64,000 nt of DNA, from assembly GCA_022410635.1 (NCBI GenBank), contig JAJVDF010000017.1:3570358-3634357 (forward strand). The letters are read 5' to 3'. The DNA comes from Tretioscincus oriximinensis (lineage: Eukaryota > Chordata > Lepidosauria > Squamata > Gymnophthalmidae). The position numbers were made by a program, and so were the translations under genes. The notes beneath the pieces are model-generated. The model did no database searches and was not told where the DNA came from. It saw nothing but the letters and a program-made list of their open reading frames with translations. This document shows positions 44,938 to 55,737 of the stretch, piece by piece; position 1 is the first letter of the stretch; each line of letters starts with the position of its first letter.

Positions 44938-45240
44938 GTGCGCATTGACGCTTGTGAGACAGGCAGGAAAGACGTTCTGCCTGTCTCGCTACAAGCGTCC
45001 GTATGCGCGTGCGCGCGTGCACGTACATGTCTATATGCGTGCGCCGCTCCGCTCCCCCCCGCCGCTCCCCCCAGCACGCTGCCGCTCCCCCTCCAACGCA
45101 GCTGCGCGCGTGCGCATTGACGCTTGTGAGACAGGCAGGAAAGACGTTCTGCCTGTCTCGCTACAAGCGTCCGTATGCGCGTGCGCGCGTGCACGTACAT
45201 GTCTATATGCGTGCGCGCGTGCGTGCACCCCCCANCCCAC
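44938..45240. repeat. CpG-rich tandem repeat, 172-bp period, hairpin in each unit
   Basis: GTGCGCATTGACGCTTGTGA starts at 44938 and again at 45110. The block of about 120 bp after it is repeated. Each unit has a hairpin: arms TGACGCTTGTGAGACAGGC and the inverse GCCTGTCTCGCTACAAGCG around the loop GAAAGACGTT. In the second unit the arms extend through TGCGCGCGTGCGCA and the matching ATGCGCGTGCGCGCG (45103-45189). The second unit ends in further alternating GTGCGCGC, then C-rich sequence. Composition differs sharply from the AT-rich surroundings. It looks like a satellite or a repeat-derived island. ORFs here are by-products. Confidence 0.85.
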
Positions 45241-45798
45241 CCCGTCCCGGTTTATGGAGTATCTTCCTNCTTGTTTCTTTCAAACTATTGTTCTTTGTTT
45301 CCTTTATTTTCTTATATCCTCCCTTTCTATATTTATATTTATACTCCATATTCCATATAGTTCTTCCTCTATTTCTTGACCAACCAACATAATTTGTTTT
45401 AATTTCATTACTGCCATTCTTTTTCCCTTTGCTGAATTTTCCTTATTACCTTTACAAATTCTGTATCCTCTCTTCTTATACGTCTTTTAATTTTATCCTT
45501 ATCTCTGCAAGTTTCTTGGCAACAACTACATAGTACAATATTTTGTATCTCCAAATGGTACAACTAAATCAGACATACNCTTCCTTATTTTCTGTAAAAT
45601 TAAGTACAAATAAATTGCTATCATTACACCTATAATATCTTGCTGGCCAAAAATGCCACTAGTCCAAGAAGTTTGGAGACAAGCACTTTTGTGAATATAG
45701 CTCTTCTTTTCAAATTATTCAGATTTTTAAAAAACATTTCTCAACAATTCTTTATATTTATTCTGTTGAAGCCAGGAAGGGAAACATTCNGTCAGAAA
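45241..45798. other. T-rich stretch, possible retroelement remnant
   Basis: The minus strand is A-rich and free of clear motifs (TATGGAATATGGAGTATAAA and similar). Such a bias is common in LINE ORF1 or linker DNA, but no family could be named. Confidence 0.35.
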
Positions 45799-46075
45799 TG
45801 GCTCAGTNGCTAAGAAGACAGTCTTCTATCTGGGAGATCAAATTTTGAAGCCCTGTGTCGGACGTGAGGAGGAGTGAGCGCCTTCCAGTAGCCTGCAGCT
45901 CTAACCAACTCAGCTATTAGAAAGAGATGCAAAATTTGTAATTTGCATATCAATTAGATAAATTAGTACCATNATTAACTTGATGGGGAAGATAGAATAA
46001 GATGTAATTATTTGGGTGAAAATTAACCCTATAAGGAAGAGGGTATAAAAATCCTTCTTCTCTTTCTTCTCCTTC
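45799..46075 (+). mobile_element. Sauria-SINE-like SINE
   Basis: The A box TGGCTCAGTNG (45799-45809) fits the pol III consensus. AATTTTGAAGCCC is the B-box area. It continues GTGAGCGCCTTCCAGTAGCC, AACTCAGCTATTAGAAAG, TTGATGGGGAAGATAGAAT, then a TTCTTCTC tail. Nearly full length. Confidence 0.78.
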
Positions 46076-48129
46076 TCCCCACATCTTGTATAGAGTTACC
46101 ATATCTCCTAGAATGGCTGGGGCACTCCTGGATAATCTAACATTTTTGAATATAAATCCAGATTTTTAAAAACAGTAACTTGATAACCTAATTTTCAAAA
46201 TTTGTGGACACTTCCATTGCAATACTTGATGTAGACCCTGCTCCTAGCCACTGTTCATACAAATGAAGGCATTGCAACAGAGGAGAAGCCATCTACCCAC
46301 CATCTTCTGCTTCCTGGCAGTCAGAGGGCTGTACCATCTATGATGGAAGAAAACTGGCTTTGCACTAACCTTCCAGTGGCTATCTCTGCCACTCATGTTT
46401 GCAAGCAAAGGCCAGTATCCAATCTCTATCCCTTGCAGGGNCTACAGTTAGATTTGCCACATGAATCCAGCTTGGTTCTTTAAATGTCGCATGCAACTGC
46501 CCGTGTTCCCTCACAAAGCAAAGGAGGGGACTTTCTGTAATATTTTATTATAGAAACACAAGCGTTCTGAAAACATTTGAATCATTTTCAAATTGCCCAT
46601 AAACTTCATTTTAACTTGACATCCAATCAGGTTATATTTTCTCATTTTGTATAAGATGTACCACAAATAACAAACCATTGCTTACAATTAAAACAAAAAT
46701 ATAAAATCAAAGTAGACTGAACTTAAACAAGGAAATCAAGAATAAAGCAAAATATTTGCTTACTGTTTACAGATATGTAATTTTTTATCCCATAGAATTA
46801 AAAAAAGTAATAGAAGAAAACCCATTCACTATGTGGAAAATTAAAATTAACAAATAGAAATCAAACTAATGCAAAAGCTTAAGGCACTTGCATTAATTTT
46901 ATGCTTAGTACATAATCATTTATAACAGTTATAACTTCTAATGTTTCCCAGCCATTTATTGTGCCCAAATATAAGGTTGTGTCCTTGTTAAAACCTATAT
47001 ACAATATACTTAAATTTTGAAAGTGATAAATTTATGTATTTACCATTTTGACTAACAAGTTTGAAATGTGCTATGCTTTAACATGTTAAACAAATGGTTA
47101 ATGAACAAATGGTTACATTAATGTAAATATTTAGCAATTTAAGAGTATTTTTCTCCATGTGTATGCACCGAATTTTGATAAATTCAAGCTGCCTTAAACA
47201 CTGAATTATTTTTTAATAATATTTTGCTGCAAATCTTCACAGGTTGCTTTACAATTTGTCACCTTTTGTCTTCTTTGAGCAGTATGTTACAACAACTTTA
47301 ATTTGGTGCTTCCTCTTGTCTGTGGCAGAATGTGTACTGTTTTAAATTCAAAGTACTGCAGTAGCAGACAGTGGGTAGAAATCCCTGAACCATAAGTAAA
47401 TTCTTATAAGGAATGTACCAAAAGAAAAGAAAGAGAGAGAGAAAGAGGTCGTTCTTCAGTTAGACTTCAGCCATTATATTTTTCAAAAGAAGAAAAGACA
47501 CAAGTTAAGAAAAAGCCACCGCCAAAGACCTTCTGCTCAAGTGTGTATCTCCATGAAGTTTCCTGCTGAGTGCATATGAATGCACTGATTTGAGAAAAAG
47601 ATCCAAATAGGATTTGAAACATCCAAAAATTTTAACTCAAACATTTAGGTATTTCACTATGCTGCTATTCGTTCATTCACTGAATTTTTGTCTTAGTTTA
47701 AAGAGCTACTAAACAAAAGGGGAAGAGCTCTACATGTATTTACATTCCAAAAATAAGCTCTCCTTACCTTACCCTCCCTTCTGACATCCCTTCATAGCTC
47801 AACAAACCATAAACCTATCTTCATGAAATAATGTGTAACTGTCATGGTTAAGCAGAAGTTCCTACAAAATAGGGCAAGAATCCTGCAGCACATATTAACT
47901 TGTCACTAAACTAACTTAAGAAGGAGATAGGTTGCGATTTCAACTCCACTGAACATTTTGTTCATTAACAGTTGAACCACTGTTATATGTTAAATTTCCT
48001 ACAGGTAACAATAAACACAGTGGAGAAATTTGTTATCTCAAGAAAATTCTACATAACCAGTTACTCAAGAATATAAACACATAACAGTTATTTGAATAGG
48101 CACTGTCATATCTGCCTTAAAGGTAAGTA
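46076..48129. other. AT-rich unique stretch
   Basis: About 2 kb without a recognisable repeat, unusual for this window. A short GA-rich run lies at 47420-47450. It could be a conserved non-coding or untranslated region, but the sequence alone does not show that. Confidence 0.4.
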
Positions 48130-48252
48130 TATAAAAAATAGCCATGTTAGTCTGGGTCTAGAAAATCTAATAAGGGATCTTATAGCACTTTTGATACTAA
48201 CATGAAATAGGATAAGCGGCTTTCCTAGTCATGTCTATGACTTCAAATGCAT
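48130..48252 (-). mobile_element. Old PLE terminal unit
   Basis: AAAAATAGCCATGTTAGTCT, then AGCACTTTTGATACTAACAT, then GGCTTTCCTAGTCATGTCTA and CTTCAAATGCAT: reverse of the PLE unit, with the hammerhead part eroded. Confidence 0.65.
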
Positions 48253-49474
48253 CTCAGAGTGTAATATTCCCTACTTCCCCTATCATATTGCAAAAATTCT
48301 TTCTGCATCATCACTGAACACATATTGATAACTTCTTGTGTTCCATACATCTATTTTGAGTTCAACAATCATATTCATTAGGTTAATGTTATGGAGAAAT
48401 GGTTTGCTTCTTTTACTATATTTATTATACTTGGCAGAATTTCTTTATTTTCTCACTATGCTGACTTCCACTTAACTAAGACTGGTGGAATTTTAACCAT
48501 ATTCATCAGCTGAACCCAGAATTCTAATTTGTCTCTATTACAAAACAAATAATTTTTGATAATACAAGTCCTAGTTGCAAGATTAAAAAGAAACCTCTGA
48601 AGAAGACAGTTAAAAACCTAGGNTTATAAAGATTTCATTGATCCTCATCTTTTTTTCTACATTTGATTTTAATATAATAAAAAATTAAATTACCAGTAGA
48701 TTAAATTTTACTTGTAAACCCCCTTAGGATATTTAGACAGAAGGAGATTAAAGCACATCTCTTCTACCCAGGTCTTAGCTTCATCTGAGTGTCATTCTAT
48801 CAAGGAGAAAGTGAAAGTTACATTTTACTGAATATTCTACACTGTTTAATGCTTTTCCCTTTTTATTAATTTGATTCACTCTAACTTTTAAGTCATGAGT
48901 GGACAGAAATACTCAAATGTATATATTAATCAATTTGATTCTTGAAATCATATAGTAAATGATTAGACCGTTAAAAACATTTTTGAGCTTTGCTAAAGAT
49001 TATGAACGAAAGATATAGGACTGTTATGGTATTGGTTTTAGTATTTGTACTATAGTTTCATTAACATACAGAACTGAAATATCCTAACCAAAACTTTCAT
49101 GAAACAACCTAGAACCTAGCTCATTTCTATGTTACTTTCCATGCATTCAAATGCAGAGTCAGTTTTAATCTAGTTCTATAATCTCCTGCGATTCAAGAAT
49201 TTAAAATTTCTGAACCAAAGTGTTTTATGAATCTTTGATGTTCTCTTTCAAGTTTCTTTCATGAATACCCAAGAAAGTTATTACCCAGTGAAGTCATAAC
49301 AGCAACAGAACTATTTTGTATCTCACTTGTTTTTAAACCTCGCAACCAATGTGCCAATGTAGAGAATTTTCCTGCAATGATCTTGAATTGTAAAAATAGA
49401 ATTATATTGTATTTTTCAAATTGTTTACAAAAAGGCCAGCAGTACTTTAGTTAGATTCTGGTACATAATTATCT
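48253..49474. other. Unassigned AT-rich sequence
   Basis: Nothing recognised. Confidence 0.4.
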
Positions 49475-49625
49475 CATAAGAACATAACAACAGCCATATT
49501 GAATCAGGCCAGACCCCATCTAGTTCAGCATTCTGTCTCACACATAGGTTCACCAGTTGCACCTGGGCAGTCTGAGCAGAAGAAGGAAAAACATGCACTT
49601 GTTCTATATTCCCTGCAGTTTATTC
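49475..49625 (-). mobile_element. CR1 LINE 3' terminal fragment
   Basis: The plus strand shows CATAAGAACATAACAACAGC, ATTGAATCAGGCCAGACCCC, TTCTGTCTCACACATAGG, TTGCACCTGGGCAGTCTGAG, CTTGTTCTATATTCCCTGCA. 3' UTR only. Confidence 0.78.
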
Positions 49626-49867
49626 TGTTCTATAAGCTAAAAATATTTTTCACATATTTTCCCTTCATCAAAAACATCATAGGATGCTATTATTTTCATC
49701 TTCTCTGATCAGTTAACCTTGATATAAATAGTACTAAATATCCAAATTCATTATTCATGGAACCTTGAAAATTCAGTAAATGCAAATATTAGTGCCATTC
49801 TAAGAAAAGGAAACGTGGCAATATGGCAAACCCCTCAAAATCCAAATTATATTAATTGTAGCAGGCA

Positions 49868-50160
49868 CGGCTGGCTCAGTCGCTTAGGAAACCATCTCTC
49901 ATCTGGGAGACTGGGTTTCGAAGCCCTATGTCGGAAGTGGGGAGGGTGAGCACCTTCCACTAGCCTGTAGCTCTAGCCAACCCAGCTATTCGAAAGCATG
50001 AATTGCAAGAGATTGCAACTGTGTGCAAGTAGATACATGGGAACCACCACAGCTTGGTGGGGAAGATAGAATGTAAGCCTTTGGGCAAAAATACCCTTGT
50101 AAGCCACTTTANGTCCCTTTGATAAGGTGAGAAAAGCGGGTTATAAGAACCCTCTTTTTC
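49868..50160 (+). mobile_element. Sauria-SINE-like SINE, best-preserved copy
   Basis: The A box TGGCTCAGTCG (49872-49882) fits TRGYNNARNNG exactly. GGTTTCGAAGCCC (49914 on) is B-box-like. Middle: ACCTTCCACTAGCCTGTAGC, CAGCTATTCGAAAGC, GCAAGTAGATACATGG. Tail: CTTGGTGGGGAAGATAGAAT, TTGTAAGCCACTT and a pyrimidine-rich end. The tRNA-like head implies RNA polymerase III transcription and reverse transcription by a LINE partner. No clear target-site duplication. Confidence 0.82.
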
Positions 50161-50256
50161 TTTTTCTTCTTCCTCCATTTGCCAGCAGCACTTTAACAAA
50201 CAGCTCTGAAACTCCTTAAAATTCTTAGCAGCAACTGTTACCAATGATGTTGTAAA

Positions 50257-50425
50257 TGGTGCTGGCCTCTTGCTTTATAGTCCGGCGTCNCGCCGGAAGC
50301 GNGTCACTGGACGCCATGTTTTTTGAGGTCAAATGTGACCTCAAAAAACATGGNGGCGCCCATGCCGAGCTGCTCCCGGGCGCGCGCCAGTAACAAGTGG
50401 CTCCCCTTATGTGGGGCCNCTCCTT
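50257..50425. mobile_element. Structured CpG-rich insertion between 19-bp direct repeats
   Basis: TTACCAATGATGTTGTAAA stands at 50238-50256 and again at 50426-50444. Between them is a 169-bp GC-rich sequence unlike its flanks. It contains at least three hairpins: TCCGGCG/CGCCGGA (50281-50297); an 18-bp perfect one, CCATGTTTTTTGAGGTCA (50314-50331) against 50336-50353 with loop AATG; and GGCTCCCC/GTGGGGCC near 50399-50418. No ORF and no known family. Insertion by target-primed reverse transcription would explain the direct repeats, but there is no A-tail. Confidence 0.72.
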
Positions 50426-50539
50426 TTACCAATGATGTTGTAAAGCCAAAGAATTCAGATCAATAGCCCATCCTTATACTGGAACAATCAGTTCTAGGAT
50501 GCCAAAAGCAAACTTATATCTTCTAAAAAGCAGTGTTGT

Positions 50540-50672
50540 CACTTCCTAGAGATTCTTAGAGACTAGCAAGAAAAAGGGAGGCAGAATGAGCTTCCATGGA
50601 CATGTTTACTCCTTCAGATGCTATGGAGTTCTNGCAAGGGGATCTCGTAGCATCTTAGAGTCTAACAAGAAA
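50540..50672 (-). mobile_element. Old PLE terminal units, two partial
   Basis: TTCTTAGAGACTAGCAAGAA, then GCAGAATGAGCTTCCATGG, then ACTCCTTCAGATGC (50607-50620) are the inverse of a PLE unit. A second piece, CGTAGCATCTTAGAGTCTAA, follows at 50647. Degraded. Confidence 0.6.
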
Positions 50673-50937
50673 ATTGAAAAATACTTCTTTCACACATTCA
50701 AGCACTGTTCCAGACAACAGAACAGTCTCCCTGTTGAGGTGTGTTAATTTTGGTGTGTATTCAGAATATGGTTGAAGTCGCATCTCTTTAGCCTTGCCCT
50801 TGGCTGAAAAAACTGCTCTCCCTTTCCTACTTTTAGGTGTGGCTGTTTTAATAAGTAAGTTTGGATTTTTATTATTAACCACCTTGAGACCTCCAGATAT
50901 AAAATGTAAATAAATAAAATAAATAAATAAATTAGCA
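50673..50937 (+). mobile_element. L2 LINE 3' end
   Basis: The plus strand reads TTCACACATTCAAGCACTGT, AACAGTCTCCCTGTTGAGGT (NSLPVEV-like codons), TTGAAGTCGCATCTCTTTAG, then the 3' UTR block ACCACCTTGAGACCTCCAGA and the tail AAATAAATAAAATAAATAAA. Coding remnants are in broken frame. Confidence 0.72.
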
Positions 50938-51872
50938 GAGGAATGACTCTGCTAATCACAACAAATAAACTATATGGGCTAAGCATAGAACTGCCAGGAT
51001 TATGAGAAAATAAAATCTACAGCATCAGATAGCTCAGTTCACGTAGAGCTGACTTGCTTCCACTCTCTCCATATTTTGTGCTTGGCATTCACTTTTCAAC
51101 TTCTTCCAACAAAAACAGCTAAGACTTTATGATATCAAAGATTACTAAAAATGCATTGTTTTATCATCTTAATTATCAAAATTACAAGGAAAAAATATAA
51201 TTCACATTGAGTCCAAAACTTAGGTTATGCATTTCAAAGTAATATTTTAGCAGAAGCTATTAAGTATCTCAAAAGCAACAACTAAAAAAACTGTTCTGTT
51301 TTTGGATTTTGCAACTCATCATCCATTGAATTCCCAAGATGCTGGTAGATTATGCTCAGCCTGATCTTAAATTACTCCACCCTCATTATGAAAGCCAAGA
51401 AAAATAAATAAATATACAATTAGGCAAAGGGGAGCTACTTTTCAAACTACGAGCAATACCTGAGTCCACTTCCATAGTATTTAACGGAATAACTTCATAG
51501 CATGCTAAAATTTCTTCCATCAGATAAAAGCCAGCATCAACTCTAAAAATAAACATCAAAACAGGATCTATCATAGCAACTCTATTGATGTTTGTGTGGC
51601 ATCACAACACCTCAAAATAGGCTAACTTGCTGGGTACAGCTAATATACCCTTGTACAAGTGACATTAACATTTGAAATCAAATAAATAGCTACCAACATC
51701 CCATCTTCCTTCTTCCTTCCTTCCTCCATCCTCCCCCCCGCCTCCTCCTCTCTTAGTCCAAGACCTGAAACACAGGTAGTCCATGCATTGCAATCTGTAC
51801 AGAATGGGGGAAAGGGTGAACAATAATGACCTTGAAGAAAAAAATGTAAGTAACAGAAATATAAAAACAGAA
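50938..51872. other. Unassigned sequence
   Basis: A pyrimidine-rich TTCC run lies near 51706-51750. Nothing else recognised. Confidence 0.4.
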
Positions 51873-52100
51873 GAATATAAGAAGAGCCATGCTGGATCAA
51901 GCTACAGCTCATGAAGTTCAACATTCCTTTTCAATTGTTTCTGGACATCTCAAGCAGCTCTTGACCTTATAAATTGCCTTTAGAAGCATCCTCTCTCTCT
52001 CTCCAATCTGGCAATAATTCTTAGGCAATCATTCTAGTAACCATGGATATACCACTCCTACATGAATTTGTTTAATCCTTTCTTAAAGATGCCCAAGTTA
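51873..52100 (-). mobile_element. CR1 LINE 3' end, very diverged
   Basis: AAGAATATAAGAAGAGCCAT then GCTGGATCAAGCTACAGCTC is the inverted CR1 terminus. GTTTAATCCTTTCTTAAAGA near 52069 corresponds to the last ORF2 codons. Confidence 0.55.
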
Positions 52101-52800
52101 GTCTTCTAGTAATATCTCTCTATACACACACAAAAATGTATCTGATCCCTCCTTTCAAGATTAAATCAAGTAGAGCATGGCATAAATAGGATATTTTGGA
52201 CTGTACATCCAATTGCTACTGTTTATTGCTCAAGGTATCTGGAATACCNATTTTAGTGAAGCCATAGTCCTAGATGCAGTTAGGTTTAGCACATACAGTA
52301 GGAGCATCACACAGAAGCATCTTTTCCTCTATAGGCTCTCATTAAGATCCAATAAATATCATACTGACAGTGCCACTACCATGAGATGCTAAAGGGTTGC
52401 GTATCTAAGAGAATACCTTCTTTGTGATAGGCTTCAGGCTGTGGATTTTATACATTCTTTTATACATTCTGGAGGCTGGTGAAGAAATAGGACTTTGGTT
52501 AAGTAGCATCCCTGCTATGTAAGATGTTTTTATCTGTTTTAATTTGTTTTTCACATGTTCTGTTGTAAACTAAGACTTAGGATATAGAACAGAATATAAT
52601 AAAAATAATACAGTTGCTCAATGCATAAAGACCTCAATGCGTATATGTACAAATTGAATGCCAAACAACATTGTCAGATGTTTGCAATATCACATACTGT
52701 TTTATCTAGTGTTATAATTTTAAAAATAACAATGTTAGACGTTTGCAATATTACATACTCTTTATCTTGTACTTTCTTTTATATATATTTTTAAAATAAT
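52101..52800. other. Unassigned sequence
   Basis: A local duplication of GTTTGCAATATCACATAC near 52680 and 52740. Nothing else. Confidence 0.4.
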
Positions 52801-52812
52801 TGGTTTTGAACA

Positions 52813-52938
52813 ATTTCAGAGAAATAGCCGTGTTAGTCTAGTAGAAAGTCCAGCAAAAGGAGCTAGCAGCACTCTGAGACTAACTTGAGAAAAGCAGGTG
52901 GCATAAGCTTTCGTAGACACGTCTACTTCTTCAGATGC
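52813..52938 (-). mobile_element. 126-bp PLE unit with 12-bp target-site duplication
   Basis: TGGTTTTGAACA at 52801-52812 and 52939-52950 is perfect. In sense (minus) direction the element starts exactly at GCATCTGAAGAAG, goes through the hammerhead-like core (CTGAAGA, stem II, GAAA intact; CA at the cleavage site) and ends TATTTCTCTGAAAT. It is the complete terminal unit with nothing else, and is the best guide to the unit's two ends. It must have moved in trans. Confidence 0.92.
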
Positions 52939-52950
52939 TGGTTTTGAACA

Positions 52951-53813
52951 GTCACTGTATAAAACATACATCTTTTTCAGAAGATGCATTCATCATATGT
53001 ATTACATGCTTTATTGGTTAAAGTGATTAACCAATAAGGCATGTAAATATTTTCTGCTCTGTGGAAACAAAATCAAGTATAGATACTTCTATAACTTTTA
53101 TACACTAGAGAAAAGGTCTTGCTACAAAATTGCAATTACAATTCTTATAAAATTATTTTAACGAATTTCACATAGCATATACCAGAAGATTACATGAAGA
53201 TTTACAAAAAGAAATACGGAAGAAAATCTTGCTATGAGTGTAAGAGGCCATCTTCAAAAATCAATTCCTGCTTTAGGACGCTAAAATGTATGTTCACTAA
53301 GTAGTGCACAAGGCAATTCCTTCCTGTTGGTTGGTATTAAGGTGGCCATTTATTATTTTCCATTTTTTAACACTGATGTTAATTATCTCCCATGACTAGA
53401 CATTATTTGCGTCAAACATAGCCATTCTATGAAATTATAGCATGTCTTAAACAATTAACATAGGCCAAGTGTAGNACCCAATGGCTGTGTCTTCACTGAC
53501 AGAAGACATCCATCAGTGGCAAAAACAAGAAGGCAATTCTTTCTCAGCCCCCTACAGGGCAGATAAATTGGCCAGAATTTTCTTACTCTTTGTTCCATTG
53601 ACAAATGCCTTCTGTCAGGAGGGTGTAACTGTTACACTAGTTAAGCATACCAAAACATAACTTTGGTCTGCATTAAAGGCATTATTGTAAGCATCATGAT
53701 TTTTAAGTCCTCTGAAAATATACTGCATTATGACTTGATTTATTTATTAATAAGTAAATCAAGCTTTTTTTTATCCTTATACTATAAGTACCCAACACCA
53801 TAGATTCTCATGC
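52951..53813. other. Unassigned AT-rich sequence
   Basis: Nothing recognised. Confidence 0.4.
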
Positions 53814-53905
53814 TTGAAATGCCTCCCCTTATAGTTAGCTCTTGTTTTCTGCTACCCTAAGAGGCAGCAGAAAACAAGAGCTAACTATAAGGGGAGGCAT
53901 TTCAA
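53814..53905. repeat. Perfect palindrome, 40-bp arms, 12-bp spacer
   Basis: The arm from TTGAAATGCCTCCCCTTATA (53814-53853) is matched base for base by the reverse complement at 53866-53905, around ACCCTAAGAGGC. Pairing continues partly into the spacer. A perfect arm match in old AT-rich DNA means a recent event or an assembly fold-back. Confidence 0.97.
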
Positions 53906-54537
53906 ACACAGCAGACTTATGATCTTGTTTCCTTATTCTGATCTTACAATCACACAAATTGATGTAGTCATTATAGCCATACTTTCTTATTAACAACACA
54001 TCTACAGAGTGTGATTTATTTCCTTCTGTTGCAGACAGCCAACAAAAACATCTGTTGTAGCAGCATTATCTTTTAAAGAGCAAGGAGCCAAACGAAAAGG
54101 AAAATACACAAGGCACTAAGTAAGTCAATTAGGTTTGCCATTTGGACACTGTCTTCACTAGCAACGACGACACTCTTTCTTGGCAACTTGAGTGCAAGAA
54201 AATCATACATTTTAAAACCAAATTTAATTTAACCTCTGAATACGTTCATGTTCTTAGTAATGTGAGTGATCATACTGACAGTAATTATCCTTCTCTTTGT
54301 CTGTTTTCTTTATCTTTCAACAGTCTAGAGATTGTCTGTAAGGTTCCGAGTGTGGCATGTTAAGAGATGCATTGTCAAGGACCTTTCTCACTTGTTCTTA
54401 TGCAGAGATGTATCCAGGAACTGGGGCCTGCTATAGCATGTGGACAGCAACCCACATCAGGGATTATAGCTTGCTTGATTTGAAAAAGAACAGTTAACTA
54501 TTCCTTTGTAAGTTAAAATAATGCTTCTTTCCCCACT
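53906..54537. other. Unassigned sequence
   Basis: The ORF at 54142-54363 has no domain. Confidence 0.4.
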
Positions 54538-54650
54538 GGGCCCTTATATCAGAATACATACAATAGTAGGCTCCAGTCTGCACTAGCATGCAGATAACAA
54601 GCCCCTATTTCTGGCTGTATCCTGAGGTAAGATCCAATATAGGAAGGGTG
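54538..54650. mobile_element. Short dispersed element, GTCTGCACTAGCATGC family, copy 4
   Basis: GGGCCCTTATATCAGAATAC, core CAGTCTGCACTAGCATGCAG, then AAGCCCCTATTTCTGGC. The core is nearly identical to the 30-kb copy. Confidence 0.5.
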
Positions 54651-55689
54651 CTTCAATTAAACACAATATAACAATGCACAGCTGACTACAATATATAACG
54701 TATTGTACACTTCGTAACCTGTACAAAGGTAAATTGGGCCAAGATTTAACAAAAATGAACTTTTTGTGTGTGATTGAGACACTATATGTGTTAAAGCTGT
54801 CAACTATAATTTGATTCTTAGAACTTTGAAGGCAAGACTAAGCAACAAAAGACAGCAGAAAACTTTTTCAAAGCTCCCTCCCAACTCCTATCCTACAGCC
54901 AGTCACATGCAGGTAATCATCTTTTGTTAGTTTCCACTTCTTCCCTGTCTGGATCAGTTTCAACTATGTGACAACTAAGAAATGAAACACCAAAATAGCA
55001 GCAGCTACATATCCTCGGTATGACAGTGTAATTTCTTTTGCCTCAAGGCAGTGTCTAGCAATGAAATCAGTCTGTTTACTTCCAACTGGAGCTGCATCAA
55101 TATCAAAAGGCTTAACTCTTCCCGTACAGATCAGAAGATAAACTGATAAATTTGAACACTCTGTTCAGATTAAAATTAGCAAAACCTTGCACTGCTNCCA
55201 GTACAAAACAAGTAGGTCGTAAATGGGAACAAATGAGCACTTGTGGCCACAGAAGCAACAAAGGTGGCAAAGTCACACAGCATACGGTGCTACACTTACA
55301 TTAAGATTTACAAATACAAGGCTTCTGTTTATGACTATATAGGTCTTTTGGGGAAAAAATCTTCCTTGGAATTTTGTAAATAATGGATAAAATGGGCAGA
55401 TTAGTTTGAAAACAGTATCATAGCATACACACAAAACAACAGGAGATAAACATTAATTTTATAACTTTATCTACATCATCTCTCACGTGGAGTTCATCCA
55501 GATGCCTGTCTGTTTTTTTATCACTTAACATAGTAAATGATTTGCTTCAGAGAGCTATATTTTCACTTGTTCGATGAGTACAGGAGTGCTAATTGGTTGT
55601 TTTCTGTAGCATGCTGTACTCTGAAATTCTATTCTGATTAAAAGTGACCTCTTTAGTCAGGCTTTTGATTTCTAATATCTGTAACGTTC
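54651..55689. other. Unassigned sequence
   Basis: Nothing recognised. Confidence 0.4.
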
Positions 55690-55737
55690 GAGCACCTGAA
55701 GTGGCATACTTGCCTATGAAGGCTCATGCTACCTATC
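55690..55737 (+). mobile_element. Very old PLE unit fragment
   Basis: AGCACCTGAAGTGGCATACT then ATGAAGGCTCATGCTACC keeps the order CTGAAG, stem II, GAA, CTCATGCTACC of the hammerhead unit. The rest has been lost against the adjoining SINE. Confidence 0.5.

Noticed and set aside
44783..45379. 198-codon ORF across the small gap, Ala/Arg/Cys-rich
   Set aside because: It reads through N and the CpG-rich tandem repeat. Both strands and several frames are open there, which is a composition effect.
44938..45590. L1 5' UTR monomers (GC-rich repeats followed by A-rich ORF1)
   Set aside because: The A-rich sense strand runs from 45590 towards the repeats, so the repeats would be downstream of the coding-like part. 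That is the wrong order for a 5' promoter.
49868..49940. tRNA gene
   Set aside because: A and B boxes are present, but no cloverleaf or acceptor stem forms, and the sequence continues into a SINE body.
53814..53905. MicroRNA gene
   Set aside because: Perfectly paired 40-bp arms are unlike a miRNA precursor, which has bulges. A recent palindrome or artefact is more likely.
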